A stretch of 58,560 nucleotides of DNA from DASXTW01 sp046726275 (GCA_046726275.1 JBKPAF010000021.1:1-58560); one strand, 5' to 3'; shown: positions 47,720 through 57,185, counted from the stretch's first letter. Translations and numbers: made by a program. Notes: generated by a model not told the origin, from the letters alone.

Positions 47720-49795
47720 GTGCCTGGCCACCTGGGGAAATCGGTTCTCGCGCTCAGCCTGATCGGACCGGCGTTCCTCCTCATCGCCCTGGCCGTGGCC
47801 GGCGGCGCGTTCGCCCGTCGCGCCTATCAGTTGTTCCGGTTCGTGCGATTGGGCCGGCCGGTGCATCGCTTCCGCGACGTTCCCAAACGCATCGAACAGG
47901 AAGTCACCGTGGTGCTCGGGCAGCGAAAGCTGCTGCAGCGTGTGGTTCCCGGACTGATGCACGCATTCATCTTCTGGGGATTCCTGGTCCTGCTCACGAC
48001 CATCGCCGAAGCCCTGGGCGAGGTGTTCCAGCGCGGCTTCGCCATTCCGTTCATCGGCCACTCGGGCTGGCTCGGGCTGGTTCAGGACGTCTTCGCCGTG
48101 CTCGTCATCGTGGGCGTGGCCATGGCCGTCTTCATTCGAAAGGTCCAGAGGCCGGAGCGATTCAAGGGCAGCCACCTGGAGGAGGCCGACTTCATCCTGT
48201 TGATGATCCTGGGGATCATCTTGACTCTGCTCGCGCTGAACGGAACGAAGATCGCCCTGGGTATCAACGAGTCGCCAAAGGCGTGGACCCCGGTCAGCAA
48301 TCTGGTCGCACAGATCTTCGAATCGATGAGCACGAACGCGGTTGACGCTTTCGAGCGTCTGTTCCTCTGGTCCCACATCCTGCTGATCCTGGGCTTCCTC
48401 GCCTACATCCCCTATTCCAAACACCTCCACATCTTCGTGTCGGCGGTCAACGTCTTCTTCACCAACACCCGGGCGCGAGGTCATCTGGAGCCCCTCCACA
48501 TCGACCTGGACAGCGCCGAGGGAGAGGACGTCCGCCTCGGAGCAGGCACGGTCGAGGACCTCACGTGGAAGGAGATCCTCGACACATACTCCTGCACCGA
48601 ATGCGGGCGCTGCCAGAACGTCTGCCCGGCCTGGAACACGGGAAAGCCTTTGTCCCCCAAGCTCATCATCATGAATCTGCGGGATCATGTCTTCCAGCAG
48701 GGCCCCGCGATCCTCGAAGCCCGCCGCGCGGGAGTCGACCACCAGAAGGCCCCTCTGAATCCCGACGTCATCGAGGATGAGGTGGTGTGGGACTGCGTGA
48801 CCTGCGGAGCGTGCATGCAGGAGTGCCCAGTCAACATCGAGCACGTCGACCACATCGTGGACATGCGCCGGAACCTCGTGATGGGTGAGTCGAGATTCCC
48901 GGCGGAAGCGGGTACGCTCCTTCGAAACCTCGAGAACGCGTCCAACCCATGGGGCCAGGCCCAGTCTGAGCGAGCGGATTGGGCTCGTGGGCTCGATGTG
49001 CAGGTGCTGGAAGATGGCCCGACTCCCGAATACCTCTACTGGGTGGGATGCGCCGGCTCCTTCGACGAGCGCGCGAAGAAGATCAGCCAGTCCGTCGTCC
49101 GGGTCCTTGGGGAAGCGGGCGTGCCGTTCGCGATCCTGGGGCCCCGGGAGCTCTGCAACGGCGACCCGGCCAGAAGGATCGGCAACGAATACCTGTTCCA
49201 GGAGCTGGCGAAGCGGAACGTCGAAACGCTGAACGGAGCCGGTGTTCGGAAGGTCATCGTCAACTGTCCCCACTGCTTCAACACGTTGAAGAACGAGTAC
49301 CCGGACTTCGGCGGCAGCTACGAGGTCGTCCACCACACGGAACTGTTCGCGAGACTGATCGCGGAGGGACGGGTGCGGGTGCGCCCCGTGTCATCGTCGG
49401 AAGAGACGATCACGTACCACGATCCGTGCTACCTGGGCAGGCACAATGGGGTATACGAGGCTCCGCGTGACGTGCTGGGGGGAATCCCCGGCCTCCGGAC
49501 CACCGAGATGCCCCGGCACGGGGCGCGATCCTTCTGCTGTGGCGCCGGCGGATCACGGATGTGGCTGGAGGAGCACTTGGGGAAACGGATCAACGTCGAG
49601 CGGACGGAAGAGGCCATCTCCACGGGTGCGGGCACCATGGGTGTGGCCTGTCCCTTCTGCCTGATCATGCTGGACGACGGGGCGAAGGCCAAGGGGGAAC
49701 GGATCGAGGTCGTGGACGTGGCTCAGGTGCTCGCCCGCAACCTCCCAGCGGCAGCCCGGGCGGACGAGACAGCCGGTCGGCCTACCGGCCCCTGA
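47720..49795 (+). CDS. Membrane-bound heterodisulfide-reductase-like Fe-S oxidoreductase
   Basis: 691 residues. About five N-terminal membrane helices resemble a heme-b-binding nitrate-reductase-gamma-like module (LMHAFIFWGFLVLLTTIAEA; histidines in LFLWSHILLILGFLAYIPYS). Then come two [4Fe-4S] ferredoxin motifs (CTECGRCQNVCP and CVTCGACMQECP) and two CCG domains (NCPHCFNTLKNEYPDFG; RSFCCGAGGSRMWLEEHLGK). This architecture is found in actinobacterial proteins proposed to pass electrons from acyl-CoA dehydrogenase/ETF to menaquinone. That role is inferred. The GTG follows a TAGACT box. Confidence 0.88.
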   Translation: MPGHLGKSVLALSLIGPAFLLIALAVAGGAFARRAYQLFRFVRLGRPVHRFRDVPKRIEQEVTVVLGQRKLLQRVVPGLMHAFIFWGFLVLLTTIAEALGEVFQRGFAIPFIGHSGWLGLVQDVFAVLVIVGVAMAVFIRKVQRPERFKGSHLEEADFILLMILGIILTLLALNGTKIALGINESPKAWTPVSNLVAQIFESMSTNAVDAFERLFLWSHILLILGFLAYIPYSKHLHIFVSAVNVFFTNTRARGHLEPLHIDLDSAEGEDVRLGAGTVEDLTWKEILDTYSCTECGRCQNVCPAWNTGKPLSPKLIIMNLRDHVFQQGPAILEARRAGVDHQKAPLNPDVIEDEVVWDCVTCGACMQECPVNIEHVDHIVDMRRNLVMGESRFPAEAGTLLRNLENASNPWGQAQSERADWARGLDVQVLEDGPTPEYLYWVGCAGSFDERAKKISQSVVRVLGEAGVPFAILGPRELCNGDPARRIGNEYLFQELAKRNVETLNGAGVRKVIVNCPHCFNTLKNEYPDFGGSYEVVHHTELFARLIAEGRVRVRPVSSSEETITYHDPCYLGRHNGVYEAPRDVLGGIPGLRTTEMPRHGARSFCCGAGGSRMWLEEHLGKRINVERTEEAISTGAGTMGVACPFCLIMLDDGAKAKGERIEVVDVAQVLARNLPAAARADETAGRPTGP

Positions 49796-49887
49796 GGACA
49801 ACGGCCTAGTCCCCGGCCGCCGCCCGCGTTCAAGGACGTGCACCCTTCGACCGATACTCCAGTTATGAACCCGGTGTTCGCTCCCGC

Positions 49888-49915
49888 TTGCATCTAGAAG
49901 ACCGGAGCCTACAAT
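49888..49915 (+). promoter_or_regulatory. Promoter of the two-component pair
   Basis: TTGCAT and TACAAT are separated by 16 nt, close to the sigma-70 consensus and the best match in the window. Initiation would be near 49922. This rules out the in-frame TTG at 49916 as a start and leaves ATG 49931 (very short leader) or ATG 50066 (GGGAGG 11 nt upstream). Confidence 0.6.
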
Positions 49916-49930
49916 TTGACTTCCCCTGCA

Positions 49931-51667
49931 ATGCAGGACAAAAGAAAAAGGTCTCCGAATCGGCCTTCGGAGCCGCCTTCCCCGCAAACGGTCCCGGGGT
50001 CGGTGCGGTTTCGGTTGAGGCCGGTTGACGGCGACGACCTGAGCGAACGGGAGGCCCTTCCCCATATGGCTCACGACGTCACTGACGGCGTGAAATTGGC
50101 GCGCGGCGAGGGCACCCAGCCGGTCTCCACGGTAGGGGTCCAGGACTCGAACGCCTCCGATCGCCCCTCCCTCAGGGCATCGGCTTGGAAGTTGGTCACC
50201 GCGCTGCTTGTGGAGGTCCGGGACGACCTCGGCTTCGATACCGTGAGCCTATATCTGAGGGGACCCGACGACTGGCGGCTTCTGGAGCGCCGGGGCCCGG
50301 AACGGGCCTGGCACGGAATGCTCGACCCCTCGCTGTTCGAGGGCACGGCTGAGGCCGTCGAGTACCCGGATGTCCGAGTCATCCCCGGTGTGGGGCCGCG
50401 CCTGGCCCGCCTCGGTTGCTCGAGCGTCGCCATGCTGCCATTGCCAGACGGCGCCCGAGTGATCTTCGACGGCGCGACGCCTAGCAGCCCAGGAGGGTGG
50501 ATCGAGCGAGCCCGCCCGTACCTGGCCCTGATCTCGATCATGGCGGGCCCCGCATGGCCGGCCGAAAGCTCGCTGGGGAGCCGTCAGGAGGTGGCCGTGC
50601 TGGACGGCCTCTTCGCCTCGTGCCAGGACATCCTGGGGCGACCCGGATCCACGCTCGACGATCTCTTGTCCTCGGCCAGGGAAGCGCTCCACGCCGACGA
50701 GCTGTTCCTGATCTCTGACCGGGGTGCGGACTTGGAAGTGGAAACGCCCAATGTGGGGCCCTACCCCCGACGGCTGCCAAAGGACCTGGAACTCTCGCTG
50801 CCGGCTTCGGAAAACCGGGTGGGCGAGGGAGCCCTGGGCAGGCTCGCCCTCGGCCTGGGGATGTCATCGCGGGCGCTGGCCGGAGCGTTCGGCCGCCAGA
50901 ACGGGGACGCGGAGATCCTTCTCGCCGGATGGGCGGAAGGCCCCGCCCTTGCGCCCGTTTCGATGGGCCTCGCGGCAAGGGCTGTCTCCACTGCACGGGC
51001 CGCCGTCCAGGGACGGCGCCACGCCGTCAGCAGCCTCCTGGACCGTGAGCGGACCCGGATGGCCTACGCGCTGCACGATGGTCTGACGCAGACGGTCGCA
51101 GGCGCCATCCTGGAGCTGGAGGCTCTGGCCAAGCGCATCGAGCGCGACCCGGCCGAGGCCCTCACCGTCCTGGACGGCTCCAAGGCGGAGATCCGCAAGG
51201 CCCTCGGAGAGCTTCGAGCCATGCTCTTCGATCTCGCCCCTCAGCCGGAGGAACAGAAGACCGCCTCCGAATCCCTCACAACCTACGTGGAGGACGTCGT
51301 CAAGCGGTGGCGGCTTCCGGCCCGCGTGGCCGTAGAGGGCGACCTCGGGGCGGTTCCTTCACGCGTCCTTTCCGTGGCCTACGTGGTCATCAGAGAGGCC
51401 CTGGCCAATGCGGCCAAGCACGCGGCGGGGCGCAACGTGACGGTAACGCTCTCCGCCGGCCGAGACGACCTCACCGTCATCGTGGGCGACGGCGGTCGCG
51501 GTTTCACCCACCAGGACGAAGTCGCGGCGCGCGAGGCCAATCACATCGGCCTGGACATGCTGCGCCGGCGGGTCGGCGAGGTGGGAGGCAAGCTCCGGGT
51601 CGAATCGCGGCCCGGAAAGGGAACCCGAGTGATCGCCCAGCTCCCGATCGATGAGGTGGCTTCGTGA
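49931..51667 (+). CDS. NarL/DegS-type sensor histidine kinase
   Basis: About 578 residues. A GAF-like domain lies near residues 60-180 (LVEVRDDLGFDTVSLYLRGP). A second, divergent sensory region follows (about 215-350). HisKA_3 has His382 (RMAYALHDGLTQTVAGAILE), and the HATPase has AYVVIREALANAAKHAAGRN and GDGGRGF. No membrane helix is visible, so it is a soluble sensor. The start may be 50066, which would remove 45 residues. It overlaps the response-regulator gene by 4 nt (GTGA). Confidence 0.88.
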   Translation: MQDKRKRSPNRPSEPPSPQTVPGSVRFRLRPVDGDDLSEREALPHMAHDVTDGVKLARGEGTQPVSTVGVQDSNASDRPSLRASAWKLVTALLVEVRDDLGFDTVSLYLRGPDDWRLLERRGPERAWHGMLDPSLFEGTAEAVEYPDVRVIPGVGPRLARLGCSSVAMLPLPDGARVIFDGATPSSPGGWIERARPYLALISIMAGPAWPAESSLGSRQEVAVLDGLFASCQDILGRPGSTLDDLLSSAREALHADELFLISDRGADLEVETPNVGPYPRRLPKDLELSLPASENRVGEGALGRLALGLGMSSRALAGAFGRQNGDAEILLAGWAEGPALAPVSMGLAARAVSTARAAVQGRRHAVSSLLDRERTRMAYALHDGLTQTVAGAILELEALAKRIERDPAEALTVLDGSKAEIRKALGELRAMLFDLAPQPEEQKTASESLTTYVEDVVKRWRLPARVAVEGDLGAVPSRVLSVAYVVIREALANAAKHAAGRNVTVTLSAGRDDLTVIVGDGGRGFTHQDEVAAREANHIGLDMLRRRVGEVGGKLRVESRPGKGTRVIAQLPIDEVAS

Positions 51668-52362
51668 AAGTACTGTTGGTGGACGATCACACCCTCGTTC
51701 GCCGAGGGCTTGCCCAGCTGCTCGTCAACACCGTGAAGGCGTCCGAGGTGACCGAAGCGGGCAGCTCGGACGAAGCGATCGAGGTGCTCAAGAAGACTGC
51801 GCACGACGTCGCGCTGGTTGACATCCGGATGCCGGGGCGAGATGGGCTGGAGCTCCTCCGGGAGATCCGGACCGAATGGCCTGACCTGCCCGTCATCATG
51901 CTGTCCAGCTACGACAGCGGGGACTACGTCAGGACGGCATTGGCCGAGGGTGCGGCCGGCTACCTGCTCAAGGACACCACGCCGGATGATCTCGCTCAGG
52001 CCATCACCGTCGCCCTGTCCGGTTCGGGAAACGTTCTCTCTCCCAGGGCTGTTCGCAATCTGTTCGAGGGATCGAACAGATCCGAGGAGGCAGGCGTCCC
52101 GGAGAATCCGTATCCAGACGCGGGGCTGACCAAGCGAGAGGCCGACGTCCTAGAGCTCCTGGCGGGTGGCGCCAGCAATCGGGAGATCTCGAGGCAGCTC
52201 TTCCTGTCCGAGAAGACGGTGAAGGCCCACCTGGCTGCTGTGTTCCGCAAGCTCGGCGTCACCAACAGGACGCAGGCAGCCATGGCGGCAGTTGCCATGG
52301 GTATGGGTGGGCCCAAACTGGCTGCCCAGCGGGCAGTACTGAACGGCGGCAGGGGCGCTTAG
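51664..52362 (+). CDS. NarL/LuxR-type response regulator
   Basis: 232 residues: receiver domain with Asp53 (VALVDIRMPGRDGLELL) and Lys in YLLKDTTPDD, then a LuxR-type helix-turn-helix (LTKREADVLELLAGGASNRE, SEKTVKAHLAAVFRKLGV). The GTG start overlaps the kinase stop. It should be phosphorylated by the kinase and bind DNA as a dimer. The target is unknown; the HEAT-repeat gene downstream with a palindrome in its promoter region is a candidate. Confidence 0.95.
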   Translation: MKVLLVDDHTLVRRGLAQLLVNTVKASEVTEAGSSDEAIEVLKKTAHDVALVDIRMPGRDGLELLREIRTEWPDLPVIMLSSYDSGDYVRTALAEGAAGYLLKDTTPDDLAQAITVALSGSGNVLSPRAVRNLFEGSNRSEEAGVPENPYPDAGLTKREADVLELLAGGASNREISRQLFLSEKTVKAHLAAVFRKLGVTNRTQAAMAAVAMGMGGPKLAAQRAVLNGGRGA

Positions 52363-52445
52363 GGGACAGACCCTCCCCTGTTTGACGGACGTCCTTTCGT
52401 TCTAACGACGTAGGGCCTTTCGGCGCTTGCATGGGCCCGGCTATG

Positions 52446-52459
52446 CTGGATTAATCCAG
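52446..52459. promoter_or_regulatory. 14-bp perfect palindrome, possible operator
   Basis: CTGGATTAATCCAG is a perfect inverted repeat, 41 nt before the HEAT-repeat gene. It overlaps the region where a TATGCT -10-like box lies (52441-52446 area). An AT-rich centre in such GC-rich DNA is unusual. The preceding response regulator is a candidate binder. Confidence 0.4.
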
Positions 52460-52500
52460 GGGACCGAGCGGCGCCGCCGCCCAACGACGAAAGTCCGGCC

Positions 52501-55149
52501 ATGAGCAAGGAGCAGGGTGCCGCTGGCGCCTTCAGCGAAACCGCTGGCCCCCAGCCCGGTGGGTCCTTTCTCGATGCTGCGCTGAACGTCTTCCGTTCCG
52601 GCGAGGATCGGCCCGGGCCGGAGCCCGGGGCAAGGGGCGTGGCCAGGTCTCGGGCGCGGCACCGGCAGCCCGATGGGATCGCTTCCGCATCGCTCCTCAG
52701 TACCTCCGCCGGTGAGCGGAAGGAGATCCTTTCCCGCTTGATGGCTTCGGGCATCCAGCCGGCCGACGCAGAAGCGGTGAGCCGGATCCTCCTGGCCGAT
52801 CCCGATGCCGAGACACGGTGGATGGCAGCTGAGACCCTGCTCAGGTGGCGCGTCCGCCTCCCGCTGGGAGTGATCCAGCGGACCCTGGCCGACCCCGAGG
52901 ACAAGATCAGGGCGGCGGCCGTCCGGCTCGCGGCTCGACGCGGGCCCACCGCGTTCTCCCTCCTGATCCCGCAGGTGTCCCAGCGAACATGGCCCATGGC
53001 TCAGGCGGCGGCCTTGGACGCCCTGCGACGGGTTCTGGAGGACGAGGGACACCTCTCCGGTGCCGAGCTCCGCGTGCTCCTCGCGGGCGTGGCGGGGCTG
53101 GATCCACCTCCCCTCCGGGCGGAACGACCCGGGCTCGAGGCCATCGCCCAGGCGATCGGCATCGAGCGGCTTCGCGCCCAACTGGGCGGATCTGGACCGG
53201 AGCGACTGGGAGCGGCGCGGATGCTGCTGGCCGAGGCCAGCCCGACGGCTCTTCGGTCGGTGTCGGGTCTCTCCGACGACCCGTCCGATGAAGTCCGCCG
53301 GGCCGCAGCCACGGCGGCCCATCTGATCGGTCAGTACCGGGGTTCGGGTCGATCCGAGCCCGCGACGCCTGCCTCCTCGCCCGGCGGAACGAGGGTCCAG
53401 TCGTCCGACGAGCCCGAGGACACGGACCTGCTGTCGTCTCTCGCCCGTGCTCTTGCCGACCCGGAGCGATCGGTCCGCGCCCAGGCTGCGGCTTCGCTGG
53501 AACGGGTCCCGGGCCCGATGCTGGCGGACTGGGCTGTGGCTGCCCTCGATGGCGGTTCCGCCGACGTCGCAGCGAAGGCCGCGGCTGTCGTCGAGCACCG
53601 CAGGGTCCGGCCCGCCGCGGCGTCGCTGCTCAAGCGGGCCACCGGCCTGCCCGCGGAATCGCGCGCTCCGTACCTCGGTGCGCTGTCGGCGCTCCACCTC
53701 GATCCGGAAGAGCTTGCAGGACTGGTGGCAGGCATCGATCCGGCTCTCAGACAGGAGGCGGTCCGGCTCACCTGGCAGATCGGGGGACGGGCGGTCCTGC
53801 CATTCCTCCGATCTCTGCTCGAAGACACGGCCGGCCCGGTTCGCATGGCGGTCCTCGAAGTCCTCGCGGAGTCCGGTGAGCCGTCGACGGTGGACATCGC
53901 GGAGGACCTACTGGCGAACGATTCCTCCGCGGCCGTCCGGGCCACCGCCGTCTACGCCCTGTCCAGGTCGGACCCGGACCGGCGCATGCGCGCGTTGTCC
54001 CGCGCGCTGGCCGACCCCGACCCTGACGTCCGGGCCACCGCCGTTGAGGCACTGCCCCGATCGTTTGGGTCGGACACCACGGCGCTGCTCCTTCCCGCGC
54101 TGCAGGACCCCGATGAGCGCGTGTGGCAGGCCTCGCTTCGACAGCTCGCGGCGCTCCCCGAAGAGGAGCTGCCACTCCTATGGACGGCCCTCCAGGAAAG
54201 CCCGTCGGCCAAGCGCGAAGAGCTCGTGCGAGTGATCGAACGTGGTGACCCCGACCGCCTAGCCGCGCTCGCCCTGCAGAACGTGGACGCGCCGAACCCG
54301 GTCGATCGGGTGCTCGCCACCAGCCTCGCCGCGCGAGCTGGGACGGCAGAGAGCACTGCCGCCGTCGTGGCCGCACTGGCCGACCCCGACTCGGTGGTCC
54401 GCCGCACGGCTGCGGCTGCGATGACTACGCTCCGCGCCCCGGCGGCGGTCGGCGCTCTGACCAGATCGCTGGCCGACCCTCAGGTTGACGTGCGAGTGGA
54501 AGCCGTTCGAGCGCTCGGCGTGATCGACGACGATGGCGTGCCACCGCTGCTGATCGCGACGCTGAAGGATCCGGAGCTCAGGGTTCGGGAGATGGCCGCC
54601 GAGGCACTCACCCGGTGGCATTCGCCGGCCGTGGCCCGCCAGCTCGCCGCCGCCCTCGCCTCACCCGACCTTCGGCGTCCAGCCGGAGACGTCCTGGCAC
54701 GAGTGGGGCGGGCCGCAGTGGCGCCCCTTACCGACGTGGCCGCGGGGGACGACGTAGAGGCGGCAGCGGCTGCCGGCGCGCTCCTGGAGCGGATCGCCGG
54801 GGCTTCGGCGTTCGCCCCCGGCCTTTCCTCCGTTGACCCGGACGAGCGCCTTCGGGCCGTGCAGGTCCTGGCCGCCATCGGCGGGTCGGTGGCGGCCGAT
54901 GCCCTCCTCGAGGCTCTGATGGATCCCGACGTGCGGATCCGGGCGCGTGCGGCCATGTCGTTGGGAGGCCTCGGAGACCAGCGTGCGGTCAAACCGCTGC
55001 GACGGATGTTCCTGAGCGACCCGGTGAGCGATGTCGCCGCGGCAGCGGAATCTGCCCTTCGGGTGCTGGGAAGCGTTCCGCCGGGCACCGGAGACCTCCG
55101 CGTGATCGAGGGCGCCGAAGAGGAGCTCGCCGAGCCACCCCGCGAGTAA
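52501..55149 (+). CDS. Large HEAT-repeat protein
   Basis: 882 residues made almost wholly of HEAT/PBS-lyase-type repeats of about 30 residues. The recurring unit is like ALADPDPDVRATAVEALPRS, LADPDSVVRRTAAAAMTTLR, LKDPELRVREMAAEALTRW and LMDPDVRIRARAAMSLGGLG. A Gly/Ser/Pro-rich break is near residues 280-310. Residues 1-60 are low-complexity. There is no signal peptide or membrane helix. Such solenoids usually bind other proteins; no enzymatic domain is seen. No good ribosome site. It follows the two-component pair and precedes a small HEAT gene. Confidence 0.85.
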   Translation: MSKEQGAAGAFSETAGPQPGGSFLDAALNVFRSGEDRPGPEPGARGVARSRARHRQPDGIASASLLSTSAGERKEILSRLMASGIQPADAEAVSRILLADPDAETRWMAAETLLRWRVRLPLGVIQRTLADPEDKIRAAAVRLAARRGPTAFSLLIPQVSQRTWPMAQAAALDALRRVLEDEGHLSGAELRVLLAGVAGLDPPPLRAERPGLEAIAQAIGIERLRAQLGGSGPERLGAARMLLAEASPTALRSVSGLSDDPSDEVRRAAATAAHLIGQYRGSGRSEPATPASSPGGTRVQSSDEPEDTDLLSSLARALADPERSVRAQAAASLERVPGPMLADWAVAALDGGSADVAAKAAAVVEHRRVRPAAASLLKRATGLPAESRAPYLGALSALHLDPEELAGLVAGIDPALRQEAVRLTWQIGGRAVLPFLRSLLEDTAGPVRMAVLEVLAESGEPSTVDIAEDLLANDSSAAVRATAVYALSRSDPDRRMRALSRALADPDPDVRATAVEALPRSFGSDTTALLLPALQDPDERVWQASLRQLAALPEEELPLLWTALQESPSAKREELVRVIERGDPDRLAALALQNVDAPNPVDRVLATSLAARAGTAESTAAVVAALADPDSVVRRTAAAAMTTLRAPAAVGALTRSLADPQVDVRVEAVRALGVIDDDGVPPLLIATLKDPELRVREMAAEALTRWHSPAVARQLAAALASPDLRRPAGDVLARVGRAAVAPLTDVAAGDDVEAAAAAGALLERIAGASAFAPGLSSVDPDERLRAVQVLAAIGGSVAADALLEALMDPDVRIRARAAMSLGGLGDQRAVKPLRRMFLSDPVSDVAAAAESALRVLGSVPPGTGDLRVIEGAEEELAEPPRE

Positions 55150-55229
55150 GAGGACCGCGGTGGACTAGGTCGAAAGAAGCACTCCCAACTCCGAACCTTC
55201 GACCAATGGCGTCGGCCACGTGCTGAACC

Positions 55230-55235
55230 TACCCT
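55230..55235 (+). promoter_or_regulatory. -10 box, leaderless type
   Basis: TACCCT ends 7 nt before the ATG at 55243, with no Shine-Dalgarno. Confidence 0.5.
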
Positions 55236-55242
55236 CCCGCCC

Positions 55243-55587
55243 ATGGATCCCCGCCCCCCGTCGCTCGGGCTCTCCGAGCTTCGGGCCGCTCTCGCCTCTC
55301 CGGATCCGAGGGTGCGCGCACGTGCGGTGCCCAGGGTCCGGCAGGAACGAGGCGTCCCGGAAGCCCTGATCGAGGCGCTTCGTGACGTCTCCCCCGACGT
55401 GCGCCGGGCGGTGGTCAGGGCGCTGGCCCGGTTGGAGGGCCCCACAGCAACCAGGGAGCTCATCCGCGTATCGATGGACGACCTCTCCGTGGCGGTGCGG
55501 GCCGAGGCGGTGGCGGCGTTGGGTCGGATCCTGGAGGCCCGAGGAGGTCGAGACGTAGGATCGGAACGAGGAGCCGGCACGAGCTGA
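55243..55587 (+). CDS. Small HEAT-repeat protein
   Basis: 114 residues with about three HEAT-like repeats (LASPDPRVRARAVPRVRQE, LRDVSPDVRRAVVRALARLE and DDLSVAVRAEAVAALGRILE) and a short disordered tail. It resembles the units of the large HEAT protein upstream and may have arisen by duplication. It is probably transcribed on its own from the TACCCT box. Confidence 0.75.
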   Translation: MDPRPPSLGLSELRAALASPDPRVRARAVPRVRQERGVPEALIEALRDVSPDVRRAVVRALARLEGPTATRELIRVSMDDLSVAVRAEAVAALGRILEARGGRDVGSERGAGTS

Positions 55588-55629
55588 CCCCGGTCGGGCG
55601 ACGCTTCGCATGCCCGAAGAGTGGAACCC

Positions 55630-56556
55630 TCAGATCTTGAGGCGGATCGCCTTCGGAACGACCTGGAACGTCGCAGGAGTCCTCCCCACCACCTCCCAAT
55701 CCGCCTGGATCCAGAGCGGGCGCGAGGCCTCCACGTGGAGGGTGCGCGATCGATATTCGATGATGTTCGGGTGCGGAAGATGCTCGCCGAGGTAGGTCTT
55801 CGGGAGCATCGTGAACGCGTCGGACTTCGGACCCTTCATCACCAGCACGTCGAGGTAGCCGTCGTCTGGCCACGACTTGGGCGAGATGCGCATCCCTTCC
55901 CCCTGATACTGGCAGTTGGCCACGAGCACGTCGTGCACCGTTCCCTCCCACGTTCGCCGATCCCCCGTCAGCCGGACGTTCGTCGGACGGAAACCGGCGA
56001 ACGAGAGCCAGAACGCCAGGAACCGCCGGGCTCGGCCCAGGCGCTCCGGGAAGCGTCCTTGCCGTCGAACCATCGAGGCTCCCATGCCGACCTCGGCGAT
56101 GTTGACGAACGTCCGCTTCACTTCGCCGCCGTTCGCGGCCGGGCCGTTCGCCGTGACGATGCCGACATCGATCGGGAAGAGCCGATCCCCCTCCAGATGG
56201 CCGCAGGCCCGCTTGGTGTCGGAAGGCAGGCCGAACGTCCTGATGAAGTCGCAGGGAGCTCCGGCCGGGATCACCCCGAGCACTGCGCCCGGATCGAGCG
56301 GACGACCGTCCTCAACCATGCCGTTTGCTACCTCGTGGACGATCCGGTCTCCCCCAACCGCCACCAGGAACCGCTCACCGGCCAGGAGGGCTTCCCGAGC
56401 GGCCCGCTCCCGTTCCTCCGGCGTCTCGGCGTCCACCAAGCGGTGATCGAGACCGAGGGACCGGAGAGTGGTTTCGATCGACCCGATGAGGTGGGCTGAT
56501 CCTTCGACCTCGGAAAGAGCTCCGATGAGCACCAGCCTCCCGAAGGGACTACCCAC
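55630..56556 (-). CDS. Diacylglycerol/YegS-type lipid kinase relative
   Basis: 308 residues with the diacylglycerol-kinase catalytic fold: FLVAVGGDRIVHEVANGMVE, VLGVIPAGAPCDFIRTFGLP, FPIDVGIVTA, RTFVNIAEVGMGASMVRR, FWLSFAGFRPTNVRLTG and ISPKSWPDDGYLDVLVM. The two nucleotide motifs are altered: GGDGT is GGDRI (residues 68-72), and the usual G-T-G-N-D-F is GAPCDF. The later motifs are intact. Either activity or substrate differs from the typical phospholipid kinases of this family. The GTG start has no clear ribosome site. Confidence 0.82.
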   Translation of the reverse strand: MGSPFGRLVLIGALSEVEGSAHLIGSIETTLRSLGLDHRLVDAETPEERERAAREALLAGERFLVAVGGDRIVHEVANGMVEDGRPLDPGAVLGVIPAGAPCDFIRTFGLPSDTKRACGHLEGDRLFPIDVGIVTANGPAANGGEVKRTFVNIAEVGMGASMVRRQGRFPERLGRARRFLAFWLSFAGFRPTNVRLTGDRRTWEGTVHDVLVANCQYQGEGMRISPKSWPDDGYLDVLVMKGPKSDAFTMLPKTYLGEHLPHPNIIEYRSRTLHVEASRPLWIQADWEVVGRTPATFQVVPKAIRLKI

Positions 56557-56579
56557 CGCGGCTCACCGCCGAACGATCG

Positions 56580-57185
56580 TCAGGGAGAGGCGTCAGACTC
56601 CCCGCGGTCGGCATCGTCGTCGCCCTCGAACTCCTCGAAGAACCGGCTGGCCGTCGGGCCTCGCTGTCCCTGGTACTTGCTACCTCGGTCGCGCGAGCCG
56701 TACGGGTGCTCGGCCGGGGAGGTCAGCCGGAAGAAGGAGATCTGCCCGATCTTCATTCCGGGGTAGATCGTGATGGGGAGGTTGGCGACGTTGGACAGCT
56801 CGAGGGTGAGATACCCGTCCCACCCGGGGTCGACGTAGCCTGCCGTCGAATGGATGAGCAGCCCGAGGCGCCCCAGCGACGATTTGCCCTCGAGCCGCGC
56901 CACCAGGTCGTGGGGCAGGCGCACCCTCTCCAGGGTGGACCCCAGAACGAACTCCCCGGGATGGAGGATGAATGGGTTCTTCCCCTCGACCTCGATGAGC
57001 TCGGTGAGCTCGGGCATCTCCTTCTTCACGTCGATGAAGGGATACCGCGCGTTGTGGAACGTCCGGAACTTCCGATCGACGTGCAGGTCGATGGACGAGG
57101 GCTGGATGCAAGCTTCGTCGAACGGATCGATCTCGATCCGTCCCGCCTTGATCTCTTCCAGGATGGATCGGTCGGACAGGATCAT
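56580..57185 (-). CDS. dcd: dCTP deaminase
   Basis: 201 residues: MILSDRSILEEIKAGRIEID, FILHPGEFVLGSTLERVRLP, LEGKSSLGRLGLLIHSTAGY, VDPGWDGYLTLELSNVANLP, PGMKIGQISFFRL and the C-terminal GSKYQGQRGPTASR lid. It makes dUTP from dCTP; actinobacterial relatives can hydrolyse dUTP to dUMP as well. The ATG is preceded by TACGCT with an 8-nt gap, thus probably leaderless. Confidence 0.95.
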   Translation of the reverse strand: MILSDRSILEEIKAGRIEIDPFDEACIQPSSIDLHVDRKFRTFHNARYPFIDVKKEMPELTELIEVEGKNPFILHPGEFVLGSTLERVRLPHDLVARLEGKSSLGRLGLLIHSTAGYVDPGWDGYLTLELSNVANLPITIYPGMKIGQISFFRLTSPAEHPYGSRDRGSKYQGQRGPTASRFFEEFEGDDDADRGESDASP

